This document shows positions 15,622-25,700 of a stretch of DNA of 37,201 bases, piece by piece (the stretch's first letter is position 1; each line of letters starts with the position of its first letter). The position numbers and the translations under genes were made by a program. Source of the DNA: Lyngbya sp. CCAP 1446/10. Lineage in GTDB: Bacteria > Cyanobacteriota > Cyanobacteriia > Cyanobacteriales > Microcoleaceae. Below the pieces are notes generated by a model. It was not told the origin of the DNA. It did no database searches and worked only from the letters and a program-made list of their open reading frames with translations. The stretch is taken from NCBI RefSeq assembly GCF_026130175.1, contig NZ_JAIGNI010000058.1, positions 1 through 37,201 on the forward strand, given 5' to 3'.

Positions 15622-16914
15622 ATGAACAATCAGCAATCAGAGACGACATTAGGAAACATTTTAATAGTAGACGATACGCCAGAAAACCTGCGCCTGTTGT
15701 CTACGATGTTGACTCATCGGGGGTACGCACCCCGCTGCGTTATCAACGGACAAATGGCTCTCAGAGCCTGCAATTCTAATCCGCCGGATTTGATTTTGCT
15801 CGACATAATGATGCCAGAAATGAACGGTTATGAAGTCTGCCAGCACCTAAAATCTGAAGCAAAAACTCGCGAAATTCCGGTAATTTTTATCAGTGCTAAA
15901 GATGAATTATTCGACAAAGTAAACGCCTTTGCTGTGGGAGCAGTTGACTACATCAGCAAGCCATTTCAGTTTGAAGAAGTGCTCGCACGCATCGAAAGTC
16001 ACCTTACCCTGCGGAATTTACAAAAGCAGCTAAAAGAACAAAATGTGCTGCTTCAAGAAGAAATCACCAGCCGCTTAGCCGTTGAAAAAAACCTTCACGA
16101 AAAAAACCAAATCCTACAACAAGAAATCAGCAACCGCCTCGCCGTTGAAAAAGCTTTGCAAGAGCAAAATTTGCTCCTCCAACAAGAGATATCGCAGCGC
16201 CAGTACGCCGAATCGGCTCTCTTAAAATCTAACCAAGAATTGGCGCGTTCAAATGCGGAACTAGAGCAATTTGCTTATGTGGCTTCTCACGACTTGCAAG
16301 CGCCTTTAGCAACCATCGCCAGCTACGCTCAACTTTTAGAAAAACGCTATAAAGACCAACTCGACAGCCAAGGTAGTAAGTTTATCGGCAATATCGTTCA
16401 TGGCTGCACGAGAATGCAAACTTTAATTGACGATTTGCTCGAATATTCGCGAGTTGGCCGGAGTCGGAAACCTTTTCAAATGACAGATTGCAATCAGGCA
16501 ATCGAGCAAGCAATTGCCAACCTGCAAGGGGCGATCCGCGACACTCAAGCAGTTGTTACTTACAGCGAATTGCCAGCGGTAATGGGGGATTCTTCTCAAC
16601 TCGTACAGCTCTTTCAAAATTTACTCGGCAATGCGATTAAATATCGCCAAGATGCACCGCCGCAGGTTCATATTACCGCTGGTAAACAGGAGGAAAACTG
16701 GTTATTTTCTGTCTCGGATAATGGAATTGGGATTGCTCCGCAGCATCAAGAACGCATCTTTCAAATTTTTCAGCGCTTGCACACTCAAAGAGAATACTCT
16801 GGGACAGGTATTGGTTTAGCAATTTGTCAAAAGATTGTGGAACGTCACGGCGGATCTATTTGGGTGGAGTCGGAACCGGGTCAAGGTTCAACTTTTCACT
16901 TTACTCTCGCTTAA
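15622..16914 (+). CDS. Response regulator-histidine kinase hybrid
   Basis: A 430-residue signalling protein with a receiver first. Residues 12-128 are a REC domain with phospho-acceptor D61 in LLDIMMP. Residues 130-210 form a long coiled coil containing three tandem 21-residue (three-heptad) repeats (141-161, 162-182, 183-203). Residues 213-280 are a HisKA domain with H223 in SHDLQAPL. Residues 320-430 are the ATP-binding domain (N337 in LLGNAIKY, D366 in SDNGIGI, and GTGIGLA at 394-400). The kinase part resembles phytochrome-type kinases. There is no membrane segment, so it is cytoplasmic and probably relays a signal received through REC. Its partners may include the large kinase that follows 417 bp downstream on the same strand. 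Confidence 0.92.
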   Translation: MNNQQSETTLGNILIVDDTPENLRLLSTMLTHRGYAPRCVINGQMALRACNSNPPDLILLDIMMPEMNGYEVCQHLKSEAKTREIPVIFISAKDELFDKVNAFAVGAVDYISKPFQFEEVLARIESHLTLRNLQKQLKEQNVLLQEEITSRLAVEKNLHEKNQILQQEISNRLAVEKALQEQNLLLQQEISQRQYAESALLKSNQELARSNAELEQFAYVASHDLQAPLATIASYAQLLEKRYKDQLDSQGSKFIGNIVHGCTRMQTLIDDLLEYSRVGRSRKPFQMTDCNQAIEQAIANLQGAIRDTQAVVTYSELPAVMGDSSQLVQLFQNLLGNAIKYRQDAPPQVHITAGKQEENWLFSVSDNGIGIAPQHQERIFQIFQRLHTQREYSGTGIGLAICQKIVERHGGSIWVESEPGQGSTFHFTLA

Positions 16915-17331
16915 TCGAGACATCATGCAGGCACTTATAGCAGTTGACAGTTGACAGTTGACAGTTGACAGTTGCATAACGGGAATCAAACCATTGATGC
17001 TTGACGGTATCAGCTCTATTCATGAAGTTATTTATATCCTCACCGATATGGCGGTTGCTATATGTAGAAGCTAGAAGGCAGGGGGATCTGAATTAAATCT
17101 TATATTTTCAGGCAAAACCTGGGAGGTAGAAGTTAAATTGCCAGTTAGAATGAAAAATATTTTGCGTTGACAGTCGAGTCAGTTCGTGATATGATTTTAA
17201 CTATTAAACACAATTTTTGTAGCGCTCGCTCACACCGCAATCTGACCGCCGATCTATGTGTAGGTACAATTCAATAACTGCCCCGGCAATCAAAGATAAA
17301 ATCCAAGTTAGCTTGACACAATTTTTGATAA
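16915..17331. other. Intergenic region, 417 bp
   Basis: A CAGTTGA array lies near the left end (16941-16974). The rest is unstructured AT-rich sequence that should contain the promoter of the large hybrid kinase. I see no gene, hairpin or convincing operator. Confidence 0.5.
16941..16974 (+). repeat. CAGTTGA heptamer array
   Basis: Nearly five head-to-tail copies of CAGTTGA between the two kinase genes. Unlike copies A, B and C of the dispersed element, it is not followed by the GATTGGAGTAATGAAT block, so the array also exists alone. Confidence 0.85.
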
Positions 17332-20300
17332 ATGAATATTATGAAAGCAGTTTTTAACTTAGCTGTGCCTCCTACCTGCTTGAAAGTTTTGTTAGTAGAA
17401 GATAACCCTCAAGAAGCTGAGCTTATTGAAGATTTGCTGTCAGGAATTGGCGGGCGGCAGCGTATATTGCTGACGAAAGTAGAGCGCCTCAGTGAAGCGC
17501 AGCAGCGATTGAATCAAGAAACTTTTGACATAATTTTATTAGACCTTTCACTGCCAGATAGTCTGGGCATCGAGACGGTGGCTCGCGTACAAGAGTACGG
17601 GGTAAATGTGCCGATCGTAGTTTTGACCGCCCAAAACGACGAAGAGCTTGCCCTGCGGTTGATTTCGGTGGGCGTACAGGACTATTTAGTCAAAAGAAAA
17701 ATCGATGGCGAACTGTTAATTCGATCGCTCCGTTACGCCATAGAACGCCAGAACAGCCAAGATGCTTTGCGAAAAAGCGAAGAAAAATATCGCTCGGTGG
17801 TGGAAAATTCCCTGATCGGAATTGCCATAATTACGCCAACTATTGAACCCCCAATTCCTGAAAATTGCAAGTGGATAGAAACTAACGATGCGTTGTGCAA
17901 TTTGCTTGGCTACGAGCGCGACGAACTCGTACAAAAGAATTGGCTGGAGTTGACTCATCCAGAGGATTTTGATGCCAATTTTGAAAAATTGTCTCAGATG
18001 TTAGCAGGTACGCTCGATGCCTACATCTTAGATAAAAGGTGGCTTAGAAAAGACGGCGAAATAGTTTACACACGAGTTTCGCTGCGCTGTATCCGCCGCC
18101 AAGATGGGTCGATTGACCGAATAATTGAAGTAGTGTTAGATGTGAGCGATCGCTACCGCTACGAAGCCAAACTGAAAGCGTCAGAAGAATTTTTAAACCA
18201 CACCATAAATGCTACGCCCGACCCAATTTTTGTCAAAGACGAGCAGCATCGCTGGATGATATTAAATGATGCTTTTTGTCAGTTGCTCGGCAAATCGCGG
18301 CAAGAACTGATCGGCAAATCAGATTATGACTTTTTTCCAAAATCTGAAGCTGATGTTTTTTGGGCAAAAGATGAAGAAGTCTTGACAACGGGTATCTGTT
18401 TGGAAATCGAAGAAAAATTCACAGACGCCGCAGGGAAAGAACGTATCATCTCTACCAAAAAAAGCGTCTTTAAAATAGCAGACGGCAGTAAAGTAATAGT
18501 TGGCACAATTAGAGATTTTACCGAATACAGACGCCAGCAGAAAGCCCTGGAACAAAGCGAAGCTAGATTTCAAAAAATGGTAGCTAATTTACCGGGGGCA
18601 ATTTATCAATTCCGAATATCAGCAACTGGAAAAAAGTCTTTTCCTTACGTCTCTTCAGGCAGTCGCCAACTGTACGAATTAGAGGCAGAAGCAATAGAGC
18701 AAAATGCGGAACTAATTTTCAGCACAATTCACGCAGACGATCGCTTAGATTTGGAAGCATCGATCGCAATTTCAGCGGCTACTCTGGAACCTTGGCAGCA
18801 GCAGTGGCGACATATTATGCGATCGGGAAAAGTTAAGTGGCTACAAGGAGCGGCAAGACCGGAAAGGCTCAATAATGAGACAAACTCTGGGAGCGAAAGC
18901 GATATTCTCTGGGACGGTTTAGTGATGGATATCACTGAATTAAAGCAGGCCCAAACAGAGCGCGATCGCTTTTTCACCATTTCTTTAGACTTGCTTTGCA
19001 TTGTCGGTTTCGACGGCAATTTTAAACGTTTAAATCCTGCTTGGTCAACGGCCCTGGGCTACAGTAGTGCCGAACTGCTCGCCAAGCCAGCAATCGAATG
19101 TATTCATCCAGATGATCGAGAAGCCACTCTAGTCGAAGCGGAAAAACTAATAACTGGTGCGCCCAGTATTTACTTTGAAAACCGCTGTCTCTGCAAAAAT
19201 GGTTCTTACAAATGGTTGCTGTGGACGGCCTCGCCCTTTAGCGAAGAAGGTTTAATTTATGCGGTTGGCCGCGATATTACTTCTCGCAAACAAGCTGAGT
19301 CGAAACTTCAGCGGCAAGCAGTAGCAATGGCCTCTGCCCATGACGGAATCGCCATTTTTAACGAGCGTAAAGAATGTATTTATTCAAATGATGCTTATCT
19401 CAGAATGTACGGCTGGGCTGACCATAGCGAACTGCAAGGAAAAAAATGGCAAATGCTCTATAGCCCCGCAGAAATTCAATATCTTGAACGAGAAGTAATG
19501 CCACTTGTCCAGGAAAAAGGTTATTGCAGTATAGAAGGAACTGGCCAGCGCCGCGACGGTAGTCAGTTCCCTCAAGAATTATCGCTAACTATGCTTGCAG
19601 GCGGCGAGATGATTTCGATCGTTCGCGATATCACTCAAAGAAAACAAGCAGAATCAGCACTGCAATTGAGTCAGCGCCGCTATCAAACTTTGGCAGAAGC
19701 ATCGCCAGTTTGTATATTTCACAGCGATGCGTTTGGCAATTGCTTTTATGTGAATCAGCGGTGGAGCGAAATCACGGGATTAAATGCAGAATTAGCAGCA
19801 GAAACTGGCTGGATGTATGGCATTCATCCCGATGATGCGGAGCGGGTAAAACATGAATGGTATCGGGCAATTATTGAAAAAATTCCTTTTAAATCAGAAT
19901 ACCGCTTTCAGCGTCCAGATGGTCGTGTAATTTGGGCGATCGGTCAGGCGATCGCCGAAATCGGAGACCAGCAGGAAGTTAAAGGCTATATTGGCAGTAT
20001 TACTGATATTAGCGATCGCAAAAAAGCCGAATTAGACCTACTGCGGGTGACTCAAGCGGTGGAAAGTACGAGTGATGCGATCGGCATTGCTGACTTGACA
20101 GGGCGATCGATCTACCACAATCAGGCGTTTATTCAGCGGTACGGCTACACAGCAGAAGAACTAAACACAGCAGGCGGAGCAACGGCAATTTACCCCCAAA
20201 CTCCAGTGCTGGTAGAAATGTTTAAAACGATCCGTAAAGGCAAATCTTGGCAAGGCGAACTCAAAATCCAAACTAAAAGCAACGAACTGGTAACAACTTT

Positions 20301-22536
20301 ATTTCGCGCCGACTGTATTAAAGATGAAACTGGCAATTTAATCGGGTTAGTGGGAGTAATTACCGACATCACCGATCGCAAACAAGCCGAGATGGCGCTG
20401 CTACACCAACTAAGGCGAGAACGGCTGGTAGTTGCCATGCTCGATCGCATTCGCTCCTCCCTCAATTTAGAAGAAGTCCTCACCGCTGCTGTCGAACAAG
20501 TGCGGCAATTTTTGCAAACAGACCGCACAGTCATTTACCGCTTCAATCCCGACTGGAGCGGCATTGTAGTTGTGGAATCCGTAGCACAAGATAGAATTTC
20601 GCTGCGAGACTTTGACAATCTTGACTACTGTTTTAAAGAGAGATTTGTTGAGATTTACCAGCAAGGCTATATTCGAGCTATGGAAGATATTTATCTGGAA
20701 AATTTGACTGAATGCCACATTAAAATGCTGGAAGGATTTGAAGTAAAAGCTAACTTAATAGTGCCGATTTTAAAAGCACGAGAAACTATTTCCCAGACCC
20801 AACCGACCGCAGAAAATCAGCTCTGGGGACTGCTGATCGCCCAGGATTGCAGAGGCCCCCGTCCCTGGGATTCCTCAGAAATAGAATCCCTCCGGCAATT
20901 GTGCGTGCAATTGGCGATCGCGATCCAGCAATCGACGCTATTTGAACAAGCACAAACCGAAATTGCCGATCGCAAACAAGCAGAATCCGCCCTCCAACAA
21001 GCCGTATTAGCAGCAGAAACCGCCAACCGTGCCAAAAGTGAATTTCTCGCCAACATGAGCCACGAACTGCGCACGCCTTTAAACGGCGTTTTAGGCTACG
21101 CTCAAATCCTCAAAACCGACAAAGACTTAAGCTCAGATCAGCAAGAAAGTCTCACCAACATTCAACAGTGCGGCGAACACTTGCTGATGTTAATCGACGA
21201 TATTTTAGACCTTTCCAAAATCGAAGCTAGAAAAATGGAACTCTACCCAGAGGAGTTAAATTTTCTAAATTTCACAAAAAATATTGCCGACCTGTTTCAG
21301 ATGCGGGCTGCTCAAAAAGGAATTCGTTTCAATTACGAACAAGTATCTCCCTTGCCTAGCTGCGTCCATGTCGATCCAAAAAGATTGCGCCAAGTTCTGA
21401 TAAATTTACTCAGTAATGCTGTTAAATTTACTAACAGCGGCGGAGTAACTTTCAAAGTCGGGTATGTCGGCACAGAGGCCTGGAGTCTAAGCCAAGGAGA
21501 AAAATATCAATTGTCGCTTTTGAGTTCGGAACTGAAAGAAAACTATCTGCGATTCTTTCACAATGCGAACGCAGCGAAACACGCTTTAAAAATCCGTTTT
21601 CAAGTCGAGGATACTGGGACGGGAATAGATGAAAATAAGTTAGAAGAAATATTTTTGCCTTTCCACCAAGCAGCAGGCAATACATTTATTGAAGGTACGG
21701 GTCTCGGACTCTCGATTAGCCAGAAATTAGCGAAACTAATGGGCAGCCAAATTTGCGTCAATAGCACTTTTGGCAAAGGCAGCACTTTCTGGCTTGATTT
21801 AGAATTGCCCGCAGCCAAACTGGACTTAAAAGTTTCTCCTTTGCGGAGAAAACGCTGGCTTATCGGTTTTGTTGGCAAAAAGCGGAAAGTGCTAATCGTG
21901 GAGGACGATCAACTAAATCGTGATTTGTTATGCAGGATGCTACAACGTTTGGGATTTGAAATTGCCGAGGCTAAAAATGGTGAAGAATGCCTCTGGAAAG
22001 CAGTTATGTTTCAACCAGATGTGATTTTAATGGACTTGCGGATGCCTGTAATGGATGGCTTAGAAACTGCCAGGAGACTGCGGAAGTTGCCGGAATTTAA
22101 AAATGTGGTGTTAATCGCTCTGTCAGCTAGCGTTTTCGAGGCTACGCAACAAGAGAGCATCCTTGCAGGGTGCGATGATTTTCTTCCGAAGCCGATCGAA
22201 GTCAATCAGTTTTTGGAACAGTTGCGAGTGCATTTGAAACTAGAATGGATTTACGAGGAATCTTCGGCAAGCAAAAAGCGGACAACTCCCAGTTTGCCAC
22301 CAGTATCTAATTTTCCTGCTTATGCTTCTCTGTTACCTGCTGCTTCTGAGTCGGTAGCAAAACTTTTGAAACTCGCAGCTATGGGCGACATTGAAGAAAT
22401 TTTTGAGGAGAGCGCTAAGCTGGAAAGTTTGGAGCAAAAATTAGTGCCGTTTGCCACGAAGCTGCGCCAACTTGCTAAGGGATTTCAGCTTAAACAAATT
22501 CGGCAGATTTTACAGCAGTATATTGAGGGGAAGTAA
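17332..22536 (+). CDS. Multi-PAS hybrid histidine kinase with CBCR-like GAF domain
   Basis: A 1734-residue soluble sensor kinase. Order: REC (18-138; D71 in LLDLSLP), seven PAS-like segments (starting near 151, 287, 410, 545, 661, 784 and 905; several end in the D-I-T/S-D-R-K-x-A-E linker), a GAF domain (1028-1203), HisKA (H1244 in [10 protein letters not shown]), HATPase (1348-1493; DTGTGI, GTGLGLS), REC (1518-1638; D1568 in LMDLRMP) and a helical tail (1655-1734) of the kind common in cyanobacterial hybrid kinases. The GAF domain has DYCF (C1100) and ECH (C1128), 28 residues apart, matching the two cysteines of DXCF cyanobacteriochromes, so bilin-based light sensing is possible. The start is the ATG at 17332; an ATG at 17341 is an alternative. 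Confidence 0.9.
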   Translation: MNIMKAVFNLAVPPTCLKVLLVEDNPQEAELIEDLLSGIGGRQRILLTKVERLSEAQQRLNQETFDIILLDLSLPDSLGIETVARVQEYGVNVPIVVLTAQNDEELALRLISVGVQDYLVKRKIDGELLIRSLRYAIERQNSQDALRKSEEKYRSVVENSLIGIAIITPTIEPPIPENCKWIETNDALCNLLGYERDELVQKNWLELTHPEDFDANFEKLSQMLAGTLDAYILDKRWLRKDGEIVYTRVSLRCIRRQDGSIDRIIEVVLDVSDRYRYEAKLKASEEFLNHTINATPDPIFVKDEQHRWMILNDAFCQLLGKSRQELIGKSDYDFFPKSEADVFWAKDEEVLTTGICLEIEEKFTDAAGKERIISTKKSVFKIADGSKVIVGTIRDFTEYRRQQKALEQSEARFQKMVANLPGAIYQFRISATGKKSFPYVSSGSRQLYELEAEAIEQNAELIFSTIHADDRLDLEASIAISAATLEPWQQQWRHIMRSGKVKWLQGAARPERLNNETNSGSESDILWDGLVMDITELKQAQTERDRFFTISLDLLCIVGFDGNFKRLNPAWSTALGYSSAELLAKPAIECIHPDDREATLVEAEKLITGAPSIYFENRCLCKNGSYKWLLWTASPFSEEGLIYAVGRDITSRKQAESKLQRQAVAMASAHDGIAIFNERKECIYSNDAYLRMYGWADHSELQGKKWQMLYSPAEIQYLEREVMPLVQEKGYCSIEGTGQRRDGSQFPQELSLTMLAGGEMISIVRDITQRKQAESALQLSQRRYQTLAEASPVCIFHSDAFGNCFYVNQRWSEITGLNAELAAETGWMYGIHPDDAERVKHEWYRAIIEKIPFKSEYRFQRPDGRVIWAIGQAIAEIGDQQEVKGYIGSITDISDRKKAELDLLRVTQAVESTSDAIGIADLTGRSIYHNQAFIQRYGYTAEELNTAGGATAIYPQTPVLVEMFKTIRKGKSWQGELKIQTKSNELVTTLFRADCIKDETGNLIGLVGVITDITDRKQAEMALLHQLRRERLVVAMLDRIRSSLNLEEVLTAAVEQVRQFLQTDRTVIYRFNPDWSGIVVVESVAQDRISLRDFDNLDYCFKERFVEIYQQGYIRAMEDIYLENLTECHIKMLEGFEVKANLIVPILKARETISQTQPTAENQLWGLLIAQDCRGPRPWDSSEIESLRQLCVQLAIAIQQSTLFEQAQTEIADRKQAESALQQAVLAAETANRAKSEFLANMSHELRTPLNGVLGYAQILKTDKDLSSDQQESLTNIQQCGEHLLMLIDDILDLSKIEARKMELYPEELNFLNFTKNIADLFQMRAAQKGIRFNYEQVSPLPSCVHVDPKRLRQVLINLLSNAVKFTNSGGVTFKVGYVGTEAWSLSQGEKYQLSLLSSELKENYLRFFHNANAAKHALKIRFQVEDTGTGIDENKLEEIFLPFHQAAGNTFIEGTGLGLSISQKLAKLMGSQICVNSTFGKGSTFWLDLELPAAKLDLKVSPLRRKRWLIGFVGKKRKVLIVEDDQLNRDLLCRMLQRLGFEIAEAKNGEECLWKAVMFQPDVILMDLRMPVMDGLETARRLRKLPEFKNVVLIALSASVFEATQQESILAGCDDFLPKPIEVNQFLEQLRVHLKLEWIYEESSASKKRTTPSLPPVSNFPAYASLLPAASESVAKLLKLAAMGDIEEIFEESAKLESLEQKLVPFATKLRQLAKGFQLKQIRQILQQYIEGK

Positions 22537-22609
22537 TTGGGAATTGGGAATTGGGAATTGGGAATTGGGAATTGGGAATTGGGAATTGGGAATTGGGAAT
22601 TGGGAATTG
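22535..22609 (+). repeat. AATTGGG heptamer array overlapping a stop codon
   Basis: Ten to eleven perfect head-to-tail copies of AATTGGG. The array's first two A residues are the last two bases of the TAA stop codon of the large hybrid kinase (22534-22536), so the repeat begins exactly at the gene's end. AATTGGG/AATTGGT arrays also occur at 32413-32500. Confidence 0.9.
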
Positions 22610-23005
22610 ATCCGGGAGCAGAGCGGGCGGTTTAAACCCCACTTATACAATGTTAATTGTATCTAAAAACCAAATAAATCTCCAACTGTCAGCCACAATG
22701 CAACGGCTGTAAAATGCCAGATATCTTTGGGGACAGCAGAGATTTTGAGCGGCGCCGGATGTGGCTCGATGTTACCAGAAATAATTGGTTTAAAGCCGGA
22801 ACTCTGATCGGGGAGAAATTAAAATTCGACGATTCATTACTCCAATCTTTTTCCTTCCAGGTAGAGGTAGATGTTAACTGTCAACTGTCAACTGTCAATT
22901 GAATGAAGGTGTTTTGTACTATTTTAAACTTGAAATTTCTGGTAAACTAAACTGTAAAGTTGCCTTTCATGCTAGACTGAAGTCAAAGGGTTTTCAGGCT
23001 ATTTT
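22610..23005. other. Intergenic region between hybrid kinase and LpxB-related gene
   Basis: After the AATTGGG array this stretch contains dispersed element copy C (22772-22907, minus orientation). Left of it is a GGGCGGTTTAAACCCC segment resembling the first hairpin of the double-hairpin element. No gene is supported. Confidence 0.5.
22772..22907 (-). repeat. Dispersed CAGTTGA-headed element, copy C (inverted)
   Basis: Read on the minus strand it begins TTCATTCAATTGACAG with three to four CAGTTGA units, continues ATCTACCTCTACCTGGAAGG, then GATTGGAGTAATGAATCG, AATTTTAATTTCTCCCC and GGCTTTAAACCAATTATTTC, and ends CTGGTAA. The order is the same as in copy B at 27157-27290, at about 135 bp. Confidence 0.8.
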
Positions 23006-24421
23006 TTGACAAGAGAGTTTTTGAGAGAGTTGGGATTGAAATTACTTTGCCTCAGTAACGGCCACGGAGAAGATGCGATCGCCCTTCGCATCTTGCGGGA
23101 ACTGCAACAGCACCCGCACCCGCCAGAATTAGCCGTGTTTCCGCTAGTGGGCGAAGGGCAAGCTTTCGCTCAACTAGAAAACGCCCCCATCATCGGCCCG
23201 GTGCAGCGGATGCCTTCGGGTGGCTTTATTTACATGGACGGAAGGGAATTTTTGCGCGATGTCAAAGGCGGCCTACTTCAGTTGACCCTAGCTCAGTTTA
23301 AAGCGATCCGGGCTTGGGTGCGATCGCAAACACAATCTGGGAATCAAGACGCGGTTATCTTAGCCTGCGGGGATATTGTACCACTGCTGTTTGCTTGGCT
23401 CAGCGGCGCGCCCTATGCCTTTGTCGGTACCGCCAAGTCCGACTATTATTTGCGGGACGAGAACGGGCCTCTGGCTCGCAAATCCCGTTTTTTTGCTTGG
23501 ATTTCGTCGCCGCGATCGGTTTATTTCTCTTGGGAGCGCTGGTTGATGACGAGAAACCGCTGTCGCGCCGTTTTTGTCAGGGATGCGCTAACCGCCGAGA
23601 CTTTAGAAAAGCTGGGAATTCCCGTCTACAATCTCGGAAATCCGATGATGGACGGACTCGAACCGGAAAACCCAGCCAGTTTTTACGGCCCTGATGCAGA
23701 GTTTCGGGAAAGATCGCGATCGCTCGTCATCACCTTACTGCCCGGTTCTAGAGCGCCGGAAGCCTATGCGAATTGGCTGCTAATAGTAGAGGCTGTAGCC
23801 GGAATTTTGTCGCTATTTGCCGATCGCAAATTGTTATTTTTCGGAGCCATTTCTCCAGAATTAAACTTAGAAGCTTTGCGACCTAGTTTAGAATTTTTCG
23901 GCTGGCGCCAAGAGGGCGAAACTAGAACGCAGCGGCGAGAAGGAAGTATTTTGCGACCTCCTGTTTCTAGCGCTCAAGAAATTCATAAAGAATCTCCTAA
24001 TTTGCTCTTGCCATTGACATTTGTGCAGAGAAATGCCACGATGATCTTGACTCAGCAAAGTTTTAACGATTGTTTGTCCGAAGCCGATTTAGCAATCGCA
24101 ATGGCCGGAACCGCTACAGAACAATTTGTAGGTTTAGGAAAACCTGCGATCGCCATTCCCGGAAACGGCCCGCAATTTACTTCCGCTTTTGCAGAAGCTC
24201 AAAGTCGCCTCTTAGGCCCATCATTAATTTTAGTCAAACATCCCGTCGAAGTTGCCGGCGCAGTGCAGTCTTTATTCCGCGATCCCGACAGGTTGCAGCT
24301 AATCGCTGAAAATGGCTGGCGCCGCATGGGAGAAAGCGGCGCATCAGCCCGAATTGCCGAGTGTTTAATTCAACGGTTCGGTGGTGAATCCAACAATTCT
24401 CAATGGCCTAAAATACATTAA
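23006..24421 (+). CDS. Lipid-A-disaccharide synthase-related protein
   Basis: A protein of up to 471 residues resembling LpxB (GT-B fold, GT19-like), of the cyanobacterial 'lipid-A-disaccharide synthase-related' subgroup. Visible features are LCLSNGHGEDAIALRIL at the N-terminus, a central LPGSRAPEAYANW donor-side motif and a C-terminal LAIAMAGTATEQFVGLGKPAIAIPGNGPQ segment typical of the UDP-sugar site. It would transfer a sugar from a nucleotide donor to a lipid acceptor; the true substrate in cyanobacteria is not established. There is no lpxA/C/D gene nearby. The start is uncertain: TTG codons at 23006, 23021, 23030 and 23036 are all in frame, with AAGAGAG before 23021 acting as a possible ribosome binding site. 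Conservation begins at about residue 11. Confidence 0.85.
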   Translation: MTREFLRELGLKLLCLSNGHGEDAIALRILRELQQHPHPPELAVFPLVGEGQAFAQLENAPIIGPVQRMPSGGFIYMDGREFLRDVKGGLLQLTLAQFKAIRAWVRSQTQSGNQDAVILACGDIVPLLFAWLSGAPYAFVGTAKSDYYLRDENGPLARKSRFFAWISSPRSVYFSWERWLMTRNRCRAVFVRDALTAETLEKLGIPVYNLGNPMMDGLEPENPASFYGPDAEFRERSRSLVITLLPGSRAPEAYANWLLIVEAVAGILSLFADRKLLFFGAISPELNLEALRPSLEFFGWRQEGETRTQRREGSILRPPVSSAQEIHKESPNLLLPLTFVQRNATMILTQQSFNDCLSEADLAIAMAGTATEQFVGLGKPAIAIPGNGPQFTSAFAEAQSRLLGPSLILVKHPVEVAGAVQSLFRDPDRLQLIAENGWRRMGESGASARIAECLIQRFGGESNNSQWPKIH

Positions 24422-24501
24422 GGACACAACAATGTTGTGTCCCTACCGAATATCTTTAATTCTACTTTCTTTAAAAAAAATATTGCTCGCTAACTACTAA
24501 C

Positions 24502-24600
24502 TCTCGTAGGGTGCGCAATGCGCACATTCCTAATTCTCGTAGGGTGCGCAATGCGCACATTCCTAATTCTCGTAATGAACCGGTGCGCAATGCGCACCAT
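24502..24600. repeat. 33-bp tandem repeat carrying a TGCGCAATGCGCA palindrome
   Basis: Two near-perfect 33-bp units (starting at 24502 and 24535) and a degenerate third (from 24568). Each contains the TGCGCAATGCGCA palindrome, and the first two also contain GTAGGG. The palindrome is the one found singly at 6484-6510. An open frame through it (repeating RNAHIPNSR) reflects the repeat and is not a gene. Confidence 0.85.
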
Positions 24601-24685
24601 ACAAACTCAATCGGTACGCATTGCTACAAACTCGTGAAAAAAATTAATTCGCCGTTTTTTCCGAATATGGAACCCAGAAATCAGC

Positions 24686-25435
24686 CTAAGAAATTTTAAA
24701 ATCCGACTTCACCAAAACACCCGGTTCTCGCTGCATAGGGAGCACATCTAAAGTATCCAATTGCGCGCAATATTTTAAATCTTCAATCACACCCAAACCG
24801 AGGAGGCGCTGGCCGTGACTGGCTTTTTCCAACAATTCATGCAGCCGATCTTGCCAATGCAGATAAAGAGCGATCGCCCCAAATACTTCATCGTTACCAG
24901 CAAAATCGATCGCCGGAATACCACTTTCTGCCAAGAGACTTTGGGCGATCGCACCAGCACACACCGTATCCTCCAACGAATAACTCCCTTCCCAACCAGA
25001 ACTCACAATCCAAATACTTTCCGGCTTTTTACTTAACAGAAACTGCACCACAGATTTGCGGTTAATCAAAGCCGCCGTCAACACAGTTGCAGCAGCTTGC
25101 ACTCGTTGCAAAGCCCGAGTACCGTTAGTTGTGCTGATAAAAATTCGCTTCCCACTCACCTTTTCTCGCGGGCAGTCCAGCGGAGAATTCCCCATGTCAA
25201 AACCGTCAACTGTTCCTCCGCCGCGCTCTCCCGCCCGAATCCGCTTGTCTGCAGGCCATTTTTCACTCTCTGCCATCAGCTTATCTAAGTCGCTGAAAAC
25301 TTGGACAGCTTCCGCCCCATTATTCAGGGCCGTTGCCATTGTCGTAGTCGCCCGCAGTACATCAACTGCGATCGCGCAAGCCGGCATTTTGTCCGCTGGC
25401 GTAAGTTCCGGGGTATGGTAAATAAAAAGCTTCAC
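24686..25435 (-). CDS. comB: 2-phosphosulfolactate phosphatase family protein
   Basis: A 249-residue ComB-family protein. ComB hydrolyses 2-phosphosulfolactate in coenzyme M synthesis in methanogens, but cyanobacteria have members without that pathway, so the real substrate here is unknown. Typical segments are [12 protein letters not shown] at the start, [17 protein letters not shown], the glycine-rich [17 protein letters not shown], and [13 protein letters not shown] place the start at the GTG at 25433-25435, which gives the usual KLFIYHTPE beginning and has GCAGGTAG upstream. The longer reading to 25516 adds 27 residues not typical of the family. It is oriented opposite to both neighbours and so is probably monocistronic. 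Confidence 0.87.
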   Translation of the reverse strand: MKLFIYHTPELTPADKMPACAIAVDVLRATTTMATALNNGAEAVQVFSDLDKLMAESEKWPADKRIRAGERGGGTVDGFDMGNSPLDCPREKVSGKRIFISTTNGTRALQRVQAAATVLTAALINRKSVVQFLLSKKPESIWIVSSGWEGSYSLEDTVCAGAIAQSLLAESGIPAIDFAGNDEVFGAIALYLHWQDRLHELLEKASHGQRLLGLGVIEDLKYCAQLDTLDVLPMQREPGVLVKSDFKIS

Positions 25436-25597
25436 TTTTGGGGCTACCTGCAATAAATCCTCATACGCAATAATAATAGAAAATGACACTCTCACGCCTA
25501 ATCTCTCAACCACCAAGACGGTAAGGATGTTCTTAATTCCTGAAATCCTTGATTTTATTGCTTCTGAATTCGATCGCGTCAGACAACTAAATCCCTC

Positions 25598-25697
25598 TTC
25601 CTTCTTCCTTCTTCCTTCTTCCTGATGACTACTGACTACTGACTACTGACTACTGACTAATGACTACTGACTACTGACTTCTTCCTTCTTCCTTCTG
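25598..25697 (+). repeat. Nested heptamer arrays TTCCTTC / TGACTAC / TTCCTTC
   Basis: A TTCCTTC array (25598-25622) is followed by about 7.7 copies of TGACTAC (25626-25679, one unit TGACTAA) and then by TTCCTTC again (25679-25697). The arrangement looks like one array embedded in another. It ends three bases before the ATG of the EI24 gene, leaving no room for a Shine-Dalgarno. Confidence 0.9.
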
Positions 25698-25700
25698 CAT

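Noticed and set aside
22535..22609. Heptamer arrays as a CRISPR
   Set aside because: Units are 7 bp, directly adjoining, with no unique spacers and no cas genes in the window.
22714..22902. Possible small gene before the LpxB-related gene
   Set aside because: Most of it overlaps dispersed element copy C read in antisense, with no recognisable protein features or ribosome binding site.
24511..24699. Open frame with RNAHIPNSR repeats
   Set aside because: The protein repeat is the direct translation of the 33-bp palindromic DNA repeat.
25436..25516. Longer N-terminus for comB
   Set aside because: The extra 27 residues do not fit the family; a GTG at 25433-25435 gives the usual start and has an upstream GCAGGTAG.
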